From positions 124,001 to 188,000 of the forward strand of contig JAKSGN010000023.1 in NCBI GenBank assembly GCA_024180945.1: a stretch of 64,000 nt of DNA, in the 5' to 3' direction. This document shows, in pieces, positions 9,610 to 20,746 of the stretch. The DNA is from Macrophomina tecta. Taxonomy: Eukaryota > Ascomycota > Dothideomycetes > Botryosphaeriales > Botryosphaeriaceae. The position numbers and the translations under genes are program-made. Below the pieces are notes generated by a model. That model did not search any database. It worked only from the letters and a program-made list of their open reading frames with translations, and was not told the origin of the DNA. Positions within the stretch are counted from its first letter, which is position 1, and each line of letters opens with the position of its first letter.

Positions 9610-10731
9610 ACGTATCCCACAAGCGAGCGGCGCACACAAGCGAGCGGCGCACCCATCAACAAAACGCGTCACCCTAACTTTCGTTATCTATGCCTCAACC
9701 AACACATACTCAATCTACTTCTTATGAAGCTCATCTATTCCTAGCATCACAAGCTATCGATCAAAACGAAGATCAAACTACCCGAGGCGCTGCAAGGGCT
9801 TATAGTGTCGCCGAAACAACGCTTAGGCGACGACGCGGCGGTATCCCTTCACGACGCGATTGCACGCCCAATTCTCGAAAGCTTACCAATCTCGAAGAGT
9901 CCGTGATTGTCAAGCGTATCCTCGACTTAGGTTCGCGAGGATTTCCCCCCCGACTTCGCGATGTTGAAGATATGGCGAATAAAGTACTTGCCGATCGCGC
10001 TGGAGGCAAGGTTGGCAAGAACTGGACCTCCAACTTTGTGAGACGCTCCCCCGAGCTAAAAACGCATTTAAATCGCAAGTACGATTACCAGCGAGCGAAA
10101 TGCGAGGATCCTGAGATTATTACGAAGTGGTTTGAGCTCGTGCGGAATACAATCGCGAAGTACGGGATCGTGGACGGTGATATCTACAACTTCGACGAAA
10201 TCGGCTTCCTTATGGGCATGATCGCAGCTGGAATGGTTGTTACAGCATCGGAGCAATGTACTCGATCAAAGACTGTTCAGTCAGGCAATCGCGAATGGGT
10301 TACGGTGATGATGGCGCATTCGGCTGTCCTTTTGCAGGTGGAAGCCGCGAATCTTCAAAGGGCAAACGAGGCCGCAACGAGACGCAAGAAGCGGCAAAAA
10401 AAGCGGATTCAGAAGCGCGGGACGCTAACGATTCAAGCCGGGCAGGATTTGGTCGATAAAAATGCTGTTAACCAGCAGATTTCGACGGAAACGCGCGAAG
10501 GTGGTGCGCAATCGGATGGGCCTGCGACGAAGCGACGGCGATGTGGGCAATGCGGTGAGCCTGGTCACAACTCTCGCACATGTCAGGAAGATGCGCAAAC
10601 ACTATAGAATAGGCTCTCTATTATAGATAGTCAATTATCCAAGGCGTTGCGGAGTTATTCGTACTTAAAGCGATTGAGCTTTGATGGGGTGCGCCGCTCG
10701 CTTGTGTGCGCCGCTCGCTTGTGGGATACGT
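9610..10731 (+). mobile_element. Fot1/pogo-type element with full terminal repeats and deleted transposase
   Basis: The element is bounded by TA on both sides. Its inverted repeats of about 48 bp start ACGTATCCCAC and match except for one C indel. Inside each repeat a 17-bp word, ACAAGCGAGCGGCGCAC, is written twice in tandem. A single plus-strand ORF fills most of the interior. The size of 1.1 kb is well below the roughly 1.8-2 kb of complete Fot elements, because most of the DDE domain has been removed. It is inserted in sequence that resembles the 5' part of the mariner at 45.4-46.8 kb. Confidence 0.9.
9690..10607 (+). CDS. Internally deleted Fot1/pogo transposase (DNA-binding domains plus zinc knuckle)
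   Basis: The 305-aa product has an N-terminal helix-turn-helix of psq type (about residues 25-55), a CENP-B/Tc5-type DNA-binding domain (about 60-130, ending KTHLNRKYDYQR), the start of the DDE domain with the first catalytic Asp in YNFDEIGFLMG (near 170), then SGNREWVTVM. The frame then passes directly into the basic C-terminal helix and a zinc knuckle, CGQCGEPGHNSRTC. The second and third catalytic residues are gone. The join is in frame and the C-terminus is intact, so the protein may still bind the element ends without catalysing transposition. Whether it is expressed cannot be told from sequence. Confidence 0.8.
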   Translation: MPQPTHTQSTSYEAHLFLASQAIDQNEDQTTRGAARAYSVAETTLRRRRGGIPSRRDCTPNSRKLTNLEESVIVKRILDLGSRGFPPRLRDVEDMANKVLADRAGGKVGKNWTSNFVRRSPELKTHLNRKYDYQRAKCEDPEIITKWFELVRNTIAKYGIVDGDIYNFDEIGFLMGMIAAGMVVTASEQCTRSKTVQSGNREWVTVMMAHSAVLLQVEAANLQRANEAATRRKKRQKKRIQKRGTLTIQAGQDLVDKNAVNQQISTETREGGAQSDGPATKRRRCGQCGEPGHNSRTCQEDAQTL

Positions 10732-10733
10732 TA

Positions 10734-11474
10734 TGTTGTAATAGAGCTAAACGTGGTATGTGTGTCAGGTAATGCGCGAATGGACACTTCTGGTGATGCT
10801 CACATTAAGAACTGGCACCTAAAGTTATAATATTCGACCTCGACCCGATGGTTCTGTCTTCCTCTGGTTCTGTAATTTGGAGGGCCTTAATGACCTAAGT
10901 ACAAGATATCATGTTCTTTTAGACTGAGAAAAATCCCACAATTCATTGGCCTCTCCGTAATAATCCGACCGTTATGGGCTCTCGAAGCAGATTTATCCCT
11001 AAACCCTCTGGCTGGTTCTTGTTCCTGATGCTGTGTTATACCGTGCGCCTGAAATATTCTTAAACCACGAGAGAAAGACCTCGCCATCTAGAGACATTGA
11101 TCACATTCCTCGACGGTCCTTGGAGGGCTTCGCATAATGGAACAGCCTTACCGCGTATCCCCAGTGAGATACTCTAGTCGCCTGACTGTCATCACTGGGC
11201 GTTGGTGTAGAAAGTAGAATCAGCGCTTTCTAAGGTCACCCAAAAAGCGCGCAATTATTACGACATTTCCCATCCGAGAGGGAAAAAAGATTGAGTCATC
11301 AGGAGAGCTTTTCAAGAGCGCTGACCAGCTGGTAAATGGCACACTCCCAAATATTCGAGTGTACCATAATTGGCATTCAGAATCTTCTTTTAAGCGTTTT
11401 CTCTTTCCGCATAATGCAATGCAATAGCCATCTGCGAGCTCAGCCACTGCGACACCGCCTTCAAGGTCGCCTCC
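10734..11474. other. No supported gene
   Basis: Only small ORFs without motifs. The first bases resume the mariner-like target sequence interrupted by the Fot element (TA duplicated at 9608-9609 and 10732-10733). Confidence 0.4.
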
Positions 11475-12122
11475 ATGGCCGACGAATACTGGGTCAAATG
11501 GGCACGGGATATATCAGCCGCCACTTCTCACCTCCTCGAATCGCTGCGCGCTTTCGAGCAGCCAGCTGTCGATACATATCCTCTGAGGGAATGGCCAGGT
11601 GCCCCTCACATACCGGAGCAATCTGCGAGCCGAACTCAGAACGACTCTACGTCGACTTACTCGCCATGTCTGGGCAGTCCTCTGGGCCGACGCAGCCCTC
11701 TCGGCCGACGCAGTTCATTGGAAGCGCACACAACAACCGGCTTTGCAGAGAGAACAGTCGATGATCAAACAGACACCAGCAATAAGGATGGCCCAGAGGA
11801 TAGAGATTATTGCAGAGACGAACCCACGACTCCTCTAAACTACTCCGATCCAGAGAGCCGGACTTCTTCCTCTAGGTTTGTGGAGACACCACGGACACAA
11901 GGGACGCCGCGCAACCATAGCGAGAGAACATATCAGGCATACGATTCATACGATTCATACAACCCAGGCCAGACTTACTTTAACGACGACGGCTCCGAGC
12001 ATCGAAGATACGGATGGCACCGCGGGCGGGGCCGGAACCAGTATTACAGAGGCTCTTACCGCACGCGACCTAGAAGGGGAGGCCCCTACAGACCGAACCC
12101 GTACCGGCAAAGTCCATACTGA
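11475..12122 (+). CDS. Hypothetical protein with Arg/Gly/Tyr-rich tail
   Basis: A 215-codon plus-strand frame. The N-terminus (MADEYWVKWARDISAAT) could form an amphipathic helix. The middle is Ser/Thr/Asp-rich and low in complexity, with a short duplicated LGRRSPLGRRSS. The last 60 residues are rich in Arg, Gly and Tyr (YRGSYRTRPRRGG), resembling RGG-type RNA-binding tails. I recognise no family. It could be a small host RNA-binding protein, a Gag-like remnant, or a chance ORF. Codon context gives no decisive support, and no upstream intron or neighbour helps. It is kept because of its length and biased, non-random composition. Confidence 0.4.
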   Translation: MADEYWVKWARDISAATSHLLESLRAFEQPAVDTYPLREWPGAPHIPEQSASRTQNDSTSTYSPCLGSPLGRRSPLGRRSSLEAHTTTGFAERTVDDQTDTSNKDGPEDRDYCRDEPTTPLNYSDPESRTSSSRFVETPRTQGTPRNHSERTYQAYDSYDSYNPGQTYFNDDGSEHRRYGWHRGRGRNQYYRGSYRTRPRRGGPYRPNPYRQSPY

Positions 12123-14523
12123 GTCGTGAGTGAGGTACGGATTCTGGCGACCCGGTATCTAAAGCAGTGGGTTGAGAGCGCGCTGAACGTTTCATAGCGG
12201 GACTCCGAGGAGGCACGATGGCGTGCATAAGGCCGGCCTCTCAAAGCCCAGTCAGTGTTTCACAAACTAAGGGCTACTGTCCTGTTTTACGCCTTTTTTT
12301 CCATTTTTCCAACCCTGTCCTAGGTCTGTAGACATTATTATATCTTATAATATTAAGCTAGCAGACGATAAACCTGCCCAGTTGATGGACGGTCTGCGGG
12401 TGGCTCATATTCCGGACTACACCTACTGACTATGGCTGCATTATTGCCGCTTTTCCATCTTGCTATCGCCTTGCAATATCGCGCAGCGGCTACTACAGTG
12501 ACTTTCGGGTAGATTTTTTTTTTCTTCAAAAACTAAGAAAAATCAAAATGCATGACAAATGGGACTTCACAGACGACGGTTGGCTTTGACAGGTAACGTT
12601 AAACCTTCAATCCCACCGCGAGAATCCGATTTATGGATCATGGGTCCTGTGTTTGCCTCATCTATTCTTTGTTGCTAGAAATTCTCTTCTGTTGCAAGAA
12701 AAGGGCGCAGTCATCACGCTCAATTTCTGAGCTTGCTATGATATCTTACCCTGCAACAGGTTCTCATGAGTACTTCGATCATTCAATTAAAGCAATTCTC
12801 ATCTGATTTCGAGCCGGAAAATTTTAAAATCATACGCATTGTGGGTCTGTACGACCATCTATAAACGATAAATATATTTCACTTGCTGTGAATCTTGATC
12901 ATGGATGAGTTTAAAAAAAAAATAAGACCGTTCAGAAGATATACGCAATGATTTAATGGTGTAACGGTCGACATAAACCGGAAACAAATTCCATCAGTCA
13001 ATTGCCTTCGCTTGCCTTAATTAGTCAGTAATCATAACTTTAACATGCATACTCAAAAGCACAGAAGGGAAACATAGCGCTGATGCGTTTACTTACCTGC
13101 ACATTTATTCTTCTTTTACGCTGGCTTTCGATTAACCGACCGCATAAAACTGTAAAGGCCTTTCGACGCTTGCAGAACCGAAAGCAAATCCTATGACGAA
13201 AACGAGGAGATCTTGAGTCGCACTGCTGACCTGGTCGTGTCGGAATGTGATGGCTTGGGTTGGAAGTAGCGGGCAAAGGTTTACTATGACCCCCTTCTAG
13301 CGGTCTACCGCGTGACCGACGTAGTAGTCTTTCTAAGTGCGGTAGGCTCTTTGATCGGCATGTTCCACAGGATGCCTCGTAGCATGGCTGTGCTACCCTG
13401 ACGGAGTCTTTTCCATATAGGAAACGGAAGGCACGCTTTCGACAGTTGGTCATGAATATGCGTTTTATTCAGTAGCACGCAAAAAGTCCCGGCATCCTAA
13501 CCAGCCCGTCCTCGTATATAAGATCGCATTCTCGCGCTTCTATGTGAATAAGCTTCAATGAGGATGTTTACCAAGGCGTGCATCCTGCTGCAACAATTCT
13601 CGGCAAAGGATAAACAAATGACGGCCATTCATAAGCGTATCTGTTAGTCCGCAGCTTTGATGACGGAATAACGTGGTACCCTAGCAATATTGATGACCTC
13701 ATTACAGTATCAGTCTCGTCGGCCAGATCATGCCAGCCCCTTGAGCAGCTTTAGATAAGCCGAGGAAGCGAAGGTTCCAACCTCGCTTTTGATGCTGTGA
13801 ATCGTCAAATACCGTCTCTGCTGCTGTTTTGCTTAATATCGAGCAGAAACTCGTAACACGTTGTTCGCCAAACACGATTTAATACAATTTTGGACGTCTT
13901 GCAGTCACGTAGCAGGGATATCTATCAGTTGAAAGTGGTGATTTTGTCATTTGAGAATTGTCTACTCCTTGAACGGTTTCTCCACAATTCGTATGCACTC
14001 TCCCATCCAGTATCTTGCATCAGATTCATTAAACCACTACAGTGCCTATTAGATATGAGTCAACAAAAGAAGCGGTATGATAAGAGGTGAGAAGCGTTCT
14101 GTAGCGCTGTTCGATTTATGATACCGAGTGCTAAATTGCCGGAACTCCTCACTCACGATGACCGACCCTACGCATGGAACCGTATTTGTGACGCACTCCT
14201 GCTTTCCTGCATATATAAGTTAACTTCGTGATGAATCCTCTCATAGCCAATGCAATTTCTACCGTTTCTCGACTGTTTCAACATCTGCGCGCTATTGAGC
14301 GCATATGTAGCTCTGCGCGCAGATGCTACAGTACAATAGATGATTTCGTATATATGTGTACCGTATCTTTTGTTCTGGACGCGATTTAATATTGAAAGTT
14401 ATCATTAAATTGAATAGTTGGATAAAATTTTTGCTATTTCTCCATTTCTTTAATTCCAAAGTCTTTAATTTTTCCCTGTTTCAGGAAATTTTGGCTCACG
14501 ACATCAACTTAAACTTTCGCACA
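12123..14523. other. AT-rich region without supported genes
   Basis: No ORF above about 140 codons. The minus-strand frame at 13040-13453 has no recognisable motif and is cysteine- and arginine-rich in a way typical of a shadow frame. I see no repeats with clear ends here. Confidence 0.4.
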
Positions 14524-14525
14524 TA

Positions 14526-15375
14526 CAGTCACTAGCGAAATCGGCTTCCGCCTAAGTGCAGCTAAGAACTTTGTTCCAGCCCTACTGCCAAGCTATTGCC
14601 ACCAAGCTATTCTATATACGGTTAGACTAGAGGAATATTCTAGACCATGGCTGGAACTGTTTTAATTCAGCTGTCCCCGTATCTTTCTCTTTCGCCGTCT
14701 TAAGACCCAGCACTCGCACCACTCCTCGCCGGAAGGGTCTCGGTGCTCAGTCGCAAAATTGGTTTCGCTCTACCTTGCCTAATTTTTTATCTCAGCACAA
14801 TTGCCATGCTACCTCGAGCCGGTGGCCACCTGACATCAGCGCATATGGAAGGTCTCTAATTCGATCCTCGGGGGTGGTGATCGAACATTGCCGTCTTTTT
14901 AGCGCTGTGACTGGCCGGTTTAGAGACCCTAACCCGGGCCTTATAACAGGTTTCGATCCGACCACACACAGACACCCGATGTACAAGTGTCGACCGGACG
15001 CATGTTAGATTCTGACATTAATGTCACAATCTAACATCAGATATGGAGAAACTTTTGCGCCGCGGGAGTTTGCTTGCTGAGATAGGGAGCACGAAAACCC
15101 AACGAGAGTAGAGGCAAGCGAGCAACTATATATCGAGGCCAGAGTAAAGCTGCTCTATCTACCGCCTTACTCGCCGGACTTGAATCCTATTAAAGAATTC
15201 TTCGCAGAGTTGAAGATATTCATTAAACGGAATTGGTAATATTGTAGCAACGTCATCTGGCATAATTTTAGAGCGTTTTTAGAGATGGCGTATCGATAAC
15301 GTAGGGCAAGGAAGTCAAGTACTGAAGGTCATTTTCGGCATGCTGGGCTTTCAATCGAGGAGCTGTAAAAGCAAC
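14526..15375 (+). pseudogene. Decayed Tc1/IS630-type transposon
   Basis: A TA followed by CAGTCACTAGCGAAATCGGC marks the left end. About 170 bp after it resemble the 5' flank of the intact transposase gene at 20747-21730. At 15140-15370 the plus strand encodes the end of the same transposase (LYLPPYSPDLNPI, then an EFFAELK-like stretch), interrupted by stops, and ends with GHFRHAGLSIEEL, a close match to the C-terminus of the intact copy. The middle (about 14700-15135) is unrelated sequence, so the first two thirds of the gene are gone. No right-hand terminal repeat was found. Confidence 0.75.
15002..15037. repeat. 36-bp near-perfect palindrome with central TA
   Basis: The arms ATGTTAGATT and AATCTAACAT flank TGACATTAATGTCA. 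The only mismatch is one base on each side of the inner block. The centre is TA, so it could be two abutting inverted ends of a TA-target element or a simple hairpin. It lies inside the foreign middle of the decayed Tc1-type element. Confidence 0.6.
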
Positions 15376-15418
15376 TAAGTTGTGCGATGTTCAGGGCTAC
15401 TGAGAAATGCATCATACT

Positions 15419-16849
15419 CTAAGCTATATTATATTGTTTGGACCAAGTCTCGATATCACGGACAAAACGTCGTGCAACGCCACTCTTGACGCCCTTCTGA
15501 ATATAGAACTCAGCATGCTGATCCTCCCACACTAATTCAAGGTCGAGGCCTTCAGCTAATGTCAAGTCACAAGCCTTCTTGTACTCCATTTTAAGAGCCT
15601 TGTTGCTTACTTGCGAGCACTGCCATTCACTGTACCTTATAACAGCAATGTCCCGTGGCCCCGGAATCTCCAGAGAAGTAGGAGGCCTAGATTGCACAGC
15701 CTCTACAGGCGCCGGAGTCAAGGCCACAGAGTTTAAGGCTGAGGTTTGAGAGGGCAGAACGTTAGTGATATTGATAGGCGGATAACTTGCCAGCGAAGAG
15801 GCTCTACGTTTCCGCCGGTGTTCAGTATCCTGCTGCTCTTCAGCATACAGTTGTTCACGAATATTATCGGGAACGTCATCGTGAGTCCGCAGTGCACCAC
15901 CTTGCTCTACATGCTTGATAAGGCTTTTCAAGTGGTGTGTCCTAAGTTTGTAGTGCTTCTTGCCGATGCTATCACGCCAGCAATGAGGTCCTAGATTGCA
16001 AGGCGGTCCTGGACATCGCATGAGGTTGTAGACATCCCGCCAGATTGATGAACGGCCTGCAGCATCCTCTTCAGCATTAAGCTGCATAGCTCGCTCCGAG
16101 AGCATATACTGAGAGGCTGAGGAGTATCCTCGTTTGGTTTCCTGTCGAGTTGACGCTCCGACCGTATCGCTAGTCTCTAGGTAATGGAACGACATGTCGA
16201 TCCGAAGCCTCTTTCCGACGCGGAATAGGTGGCTCCAAGTTGTGAGCTGCCTCTCCAGTATTGTCCAGTCGATATCAAGGTCGTCGAAGCGCTTGACAAG
16301 GTCACGCTCTGTGCGGTCCGTAACAGATACGACGACAGCGGTGTCGTCTACCCGAAAAGACTTGTTCTGCGGCAGCTTCCTAGCCAAAAGCTTATCCAGT
16401 TTCGGTCGCAGGAAAGCAGTCCAGAAAGCACTAGGGGCAAGGACGAGATTCGGTTCTGTCTCCTTTGCGACTTGTTTACTGTTGACTATCAACTTCCATT
16501 CGATGGAGTAATGGATGCAGGTTGGCGGGCGCTCGTTATAGGCCTTGTCCTGGGACCAATCAGCTAACTGTAGCAACGGTAATGAGTCTTGGCCATGCTG
16601 CAGTTGGCTTTGACGAGTTGGAACTATGTTGGAAACGGCCTCGACGCCACTCGGTGCGGGACTTGCGGTAGATGCCTGCTCAGTCTGGGTCTCGAGAGCA
16701 TCTCCAGCAGGCAAGTCTGAGCCATCAAATTGTGCCCAAAAGACAGTTTCAAATGACAGATTGGGCAGATGCTCAGGCATGCTCATGGTTACTTTAGAGG
16801 CGGGTGGCGATAGTGGCGGGAGGCTATCGTACAAAGAGGGGAACGCCAT
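15419..16849 (-). CDS. Conserved fungal hypothetical protein, 476 aa
   Basis: A single uninterrupted minus-strand frame. The N-terminal 110 residues are Pro/Ser/Gln-rich. The central part (about 110-240) has a folded-looking block starting CIHYSIEWKLIVNSKQVAKETE, with SVTDRTERDLVKRFDDLDIDW and a charged GKRLRIDMSFHYLE. A cysteine/histidine cluster, CPGPPCNLGPHCW, lies near residue 285 and could bind a metal. It is followed by a basic LRTHHLKSLIKHVEQG helix. The C-terminal 80 residues form another charged domain. I recall similar uncharacterised proteins in many filamentous fungi, often near repeats, but cannot assign a function. It is divergent from the NACHT-WD40 gene and separated from it by about 550 bp. 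Confidence 0.7.
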   Translation of the reverse strand: MAFPSLYDSLPPLSPPASKVTMSMPEHLPNLSFETVFWAQFDGSDLPAGDALETQTEQASTASPAPSGVEAVSNIVPTRQSQLQHGQDSLPLLQLADWSQDKAYNERPPTCIHYSIEWKLIVNSKQVAKETEPNLVLAPSAFWTAFLRPKLDKLLARKLPQNKSFRVDDTAVVVSVTDRTERDLVKRFDDLDIDWTILERQLTTWSHLFRVGKRLRIDMSFHYLETSDTVGASTRQETKRGYSSASQYMLSERAMQLNAEEDAAGRSSIWRDVYNLMRCPGPPCNLGPHCWRDSIGKKHYKLRTHHLKSLIKHVEQGGALRTHDDVPDNIREQLYAEEQQDTEHRRKRRASSLASYPPINITNVLPSQTSALNSVALTPAPVEAVQSRPPTSLEIPGPRDIAVIRYSEWQCSQVSNKALKMEYKKACDLTLAEGLDLELVWEDQHAEFYIQKGVKSGVARRFVRDIETWSKQYNIA

Positions 16850-17399
16850 ACGGAACCGCTCCTTAGCGGGGCGATGATGCCACGTCGCCAGAAGCCATTC
16901 TAACCAATAGCGGCATAGCGCGCTATACGCAGTCCTGGACTTGAAGATTGGCAGTAGCTAAGTGCCCATCACTAAAGGTGGTCAAAAAAGAGTACCGACT
17001 CAATCATTGAGGAAGGAACGGACTGTTCCAGGCGCTGTGTGGGGTAAGGATGTGCAAATTAAGCTCCAAACGGTATCAGATAATATCACGTGATCAAGCA
17101 AAGGTCAAATAGGCGTCCCGTTTTCTTTACTAATTGAAGCAAGGTAACTAGAGCTAGTCAATGTGAATAAGTTAAGAGTAATGAAACTTCTAGACGCATC
17201 TCAATCCGTGTATATATGTCTCTGTATAGGAAGTGTCCGACCATCTCATTCACGTGGATGGCTGTGCTACAACATGTTTGCCCCGCTTACAGCCTTGCGG
17301 AATGTCTCTATAGAGCCACTGCTTCATTAATCCTACGAAACCAGATCATTCCATCCTCAAAATCTCTGGGAACCATCCTCCAATCCGCACCGTGATACT
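16850..17399. other. Divergent intergenic region
   Basis: It lies between two diverging genes and presumably holds both promoters. I see no clear TATA box or repeated operator. The 5' untranslated region of the NACHT-WD40 gene is probably in its last 100-150 bp. Confidence 0.4.
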
Positions 17400-20319
17400 A
17401 TGGAAGGGCTAGGAATCGCTGCAAATGTCATCGCCGTGATCGAGCTGTCTACGAAGGTTGCGTCGCTTTGCTTGAAATACTCTCGCGCCGTCAAGAGAGC
17501 CAAAGGCGATATACAGCGCTTGTTGAATGAGCTTGGTACGCTGAAGGTCACTCTCGAAGGCGCGCGACAGCTTCTTGAGAGTCCAAATGGCGGGAGGCTG
17601 CAGACTTCGCAACGCTTGCGTGATGGTCTCAGCGGCTGTTCATTCCAACTGACAGAGCTGGAAACAAAGCTGGAAACCAAACTCAATACCGGAAAAACGC
17701 GTAAGGCAATGAGGAAAATTGGTTTCCGCGCTTTGAAATGGCCATTTGAGGGCAAGGATGTCGACGGCATTATCGTGACCTTCGAGCGGTGTCGAGACAC
17801 TCTCTCTGCGGCTCTCAACGTGGATCAGACGTACGTTATAGCTTTTCAATGAGATATTTTTCTCTAGCTAACAAATTTTACAGTACGCAGATACTTGATA
17901 TTGGCCAGAAACTCGATCTTTCTCAATTGCCGACCGCGAGAGACGCAGCCTTCGACTCATACGCCGACGAGCACGACGCGCGATGTCATCCAGAGACCCG
18001 AGTTAAACTCCGCGAGGATATAAATAAGTGGGCAGGGAGCCCTCAAGGAGAGTGTATCTTCTGGCTTAACGGCATGGCGGGCACCGGAAAGTCTACAATA
18101 TCACGCACGGTCGCCCAATCGTTTGCCGACCAAGGGGTCCTTGGCGGTAGCTTCTTCTTCAAGCGAGGCGAGCGAGATCGTGGTAACGCGAATCTGCTGT
18201 TCACAACCATTGCTGCTCAACTTATCGTCAAGGAGCCTGCTTTGGCAGTGTTTATCAGAGACGCCGATCCTGCTATCTCCGGAAAGGCCTTGAAAACGCA
18301 GTTCGAGCAGCTCATTTTAGCGCCTCTGAGGAGTTTGGGTAGTGACTCAAAGAACAAAAAGCGAATTGTGCTCGTGATTGATGCTCTCGATGAGTGCGAG
18401 CGAGATGACGACATTCGAGTCATTATCCGGCTGCTATCACAGGCAAGAACATTGAGTTCGGTGCGGCTGAGGACTTTTGTGACAAGTAGACCCGAACTGC
18501 CGATCCGAATTGGCTTCAACGACATCAATGGCAGATTCCAGGATCTGATCCTACACGAGATACCGAGGCCTATCATCCAGCACGACATTACTGCGTTTCT
18601 AGAGTACAGACTCTCAAGTATCAGGGAAGACTACAATGGTCTGTATCCTAGCAGGCGACAGCTTTCGGTGGATTGGCCAAGCCCAGACATTATTCAGACA
18701 CTGGTCCAGATGGCAATTCCGCTCTTCATTTTTGCTGCCACAATCTGTCGTTTTATTGAAGACCCTACGTGGTCAGACCCAAACGGCCAACTGGATAAGG
18801 TCCTGCGGTACCAGTCAAGGGCCGAGAACGCCGAGATGGATAAGCTTGACGCGACATACCGCCCGATTCTTGACCAGCTTGTCCTTGGAAAGACCGAGGT
18901 GGCCAAGAAATCCCTCCTACACGAATTCCACGTCGTTGTAGGTTCTATTATTCTCTTGGCCGAATCTCTCTCGATAGCGTCGCTGGCCTGTATTCTCGAC
19001 ATTCCTGGGCCCGTCATAGATCGCAGGCTCGCAACTCTCCATTCTGTCCTGAGTGTGCCGCCCTCCGACGACTCTCCCGTTAGGATGTTCCATCTATCAT
19101 TCCGTGACTTTCTCGTTGATCCAAATAAGCGCGACACCAATCCATTCTGGATAGACGAGAGGGCAACCCACAAAAAGATCGCGAACAGGTGTCTAGAGCT
19201 GCTGTCCTCGGGTGACCGCTTAAGAAAAGACATCTGTAACCTCGATATGCCCGGAATGGCCCGTGCAGATGTTGACCCCGCGGTCATCAACTCACACCTC
19301 CCCGCAGACGTTCGATACGCGTGCCTCTATTGGGTCTATCACTTGGACCAGAGTCGTTCGGCAGAGGATAAAGCTTGCATAACAGATGATCATCAAGCAT
19401 ACATCTTCCTGAAACGTCACTTTTTGCACTGGCTGGAGGCATTGAGTCTTTTGGGAAAAATATCCGAAAGCATTGCTATGATTGGATATCTACAAGCTCT
19501 TGTCAGCGTAGGTAATAGCGAGCTGACTTATGTACTTTGCTAACATTCGTGATCTAGTCTCAAAGTAATACCGAAGTTACCTCCTTCTTACGTGACGCGA
19601 GCCGATTTATCCTCAACTTCCGATCTATAATCGATATCTCTCCTCTCCAAGCCTATTCTTCTGCGATAGTTTTTGCTCCGAAGACAAGTGTAATTAGGAA
19701 TAACTTCCAGGAAGATATCCCAAAATGGATCTCAGTCTTACCAAAAGTCGATCTAGAGTGGGGTGCTTGCCGACAAACGATCGAGGGCCACGGTAGTTTG
19801 GTTAGCGCCGTAGCCTTCTCGCCTGACGGGAAGACGGTGGCATCGGGTTCGAAGGATAAGACGGTGCGGCTCTGGGACGCGGCGACGGGCGAAGAGAGGC
19901 AGAAGCTCGAGGGCCACGGTAATTCGGTTTGGGCCGTGGCCTTCTCGGCGGACGGGAAGACGGTGGCATCGGGTTCGAACGATAAGACGGTGCGGCTCTG
20001 GGACGCGGCAACGGGCGAAGAGAGACAGAAGCTCGAAGTCGATCACGCCCTTTCGAACCTATCGTTCTCTACGGATTCTCGGCATCTGAAGACGGATCGA
20101 GGTCTGCTAAGCCTTGAATCAGGCTCTCAAGAGATCTCCCCCTTACATGCGACCTCGGACCACGCACTTATATTTGGCAAAGACTGGGTGACTGACAACG
20201 GGAGAAGAGTCCTCTGGCTTCCTCCCGACTATAGGCCCAACTGTATGGCTTATCATCATAATACATTCGCGTTGGGATACAATTCTGGTCTTGTAAAAAC
20301 TATTCAGTTCACGTTCTAA
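17400..20319 (+). CDS. STAND/NLR-like protein: fungal N-terminal domain, NACHT, WD40 repeats
   Basis: Exons 17400-17830, 17884-19507 and 19558-20319. The introns of 53 and 50 bp have GTACGT and GTAGGT donors, CTAAC branch points and CAG/TAG acceptors. The N-terminus (GIAANVIAVIELSTKVASLCLKYSRAVK) matches the fungal N-terminal domain of STAND proteins. A NACHT domain follows with the P-loop GMAGTGKST and Walker B LVIDALDEC, and FVTSRPELP as the sensor region. Two near-identical 42-residue WD repeats follow, then about 95 residues of degenerate blades. Fungal proteins of this type act in the cytoplasm as nucleotide-dependent sensors in heterokaryon incompatibility or host defence. Two high-identity repeats are too few for a closed propeller, suggesting a contracted allele. 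The ligand is unknown. Confidence 0.85.
19783..20034 (+). repeat. Two tandem 126-bp WD40 repeats with very high nucleotide identity
   Basis: Units 19783-19908 and 19909-20034 each encode 42 residues from EGHG through RQKL. They differ at only about a dozen bases, clustered in codons just after EGHG and at the K/N in GS(K/N)DK. High identity between repeats is known for the NACHT-WD40 genes of other fungi, where repeats are shuffled by unequal crossing over. Confidence 0.9.
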
Positions 20320-20746
20320 GATGAAAGTGGTGCTTAGTGTTACTTTCCTATCAATATTACCAATATTTTGTTAGAAAACTCTAAATGAATACCTGTTCCT
20401 CTGTTATATGCTGGAACACCTGTTTCGATTCAATTTTCGGATTCCTTGTCCGTCGACCGTGCCGATATTTCTAGCCCGAGAGGTACTGCTATACGAGTAC
20501 ATTAAGTGGCAGCAGTAAAAGATCGGCACTAAAACTAGAGTGTGAGTTTCAAAAAGTTTATAATGCGATATTAGTGGAAGGCTTTAATCTCGAGCAGGTT
20601 TAGAATAGGTGAAAGGAATTGCTTGATGCTTTGTAAGATTAGTCGCCAGGCGAAGAAATATAAGCTTGATACTAAGGATTATAGGCACGTTGTAGAGCCT
20701 TCCATCATCCTATTACTTAAGATGTAATTAAGTAATTTGGAGAATG
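20320..20746. other. Intergenic region with no supported gene
   Basis: AT-rich sequence between the NACHT-WD40 gene and the Tc1-type transposase. The missing left terminal repeat of the transposon should be here, but I could not find a clear match to CAGTCACTAGCG. Confidence 0.4.

Noticed and set aside
13040..13453. 137-codon minus-strand ORF
   Set aside because: Composition and lack of any motif suggest a chance ORF.
14820..14960. tRNA- or SINE-like boxes (TTCGATCC and similar)
   Set aside because: Weak resemblance to a B box in two orientations, but no cloverleaf, A box or poly-T terminator could be assembled.
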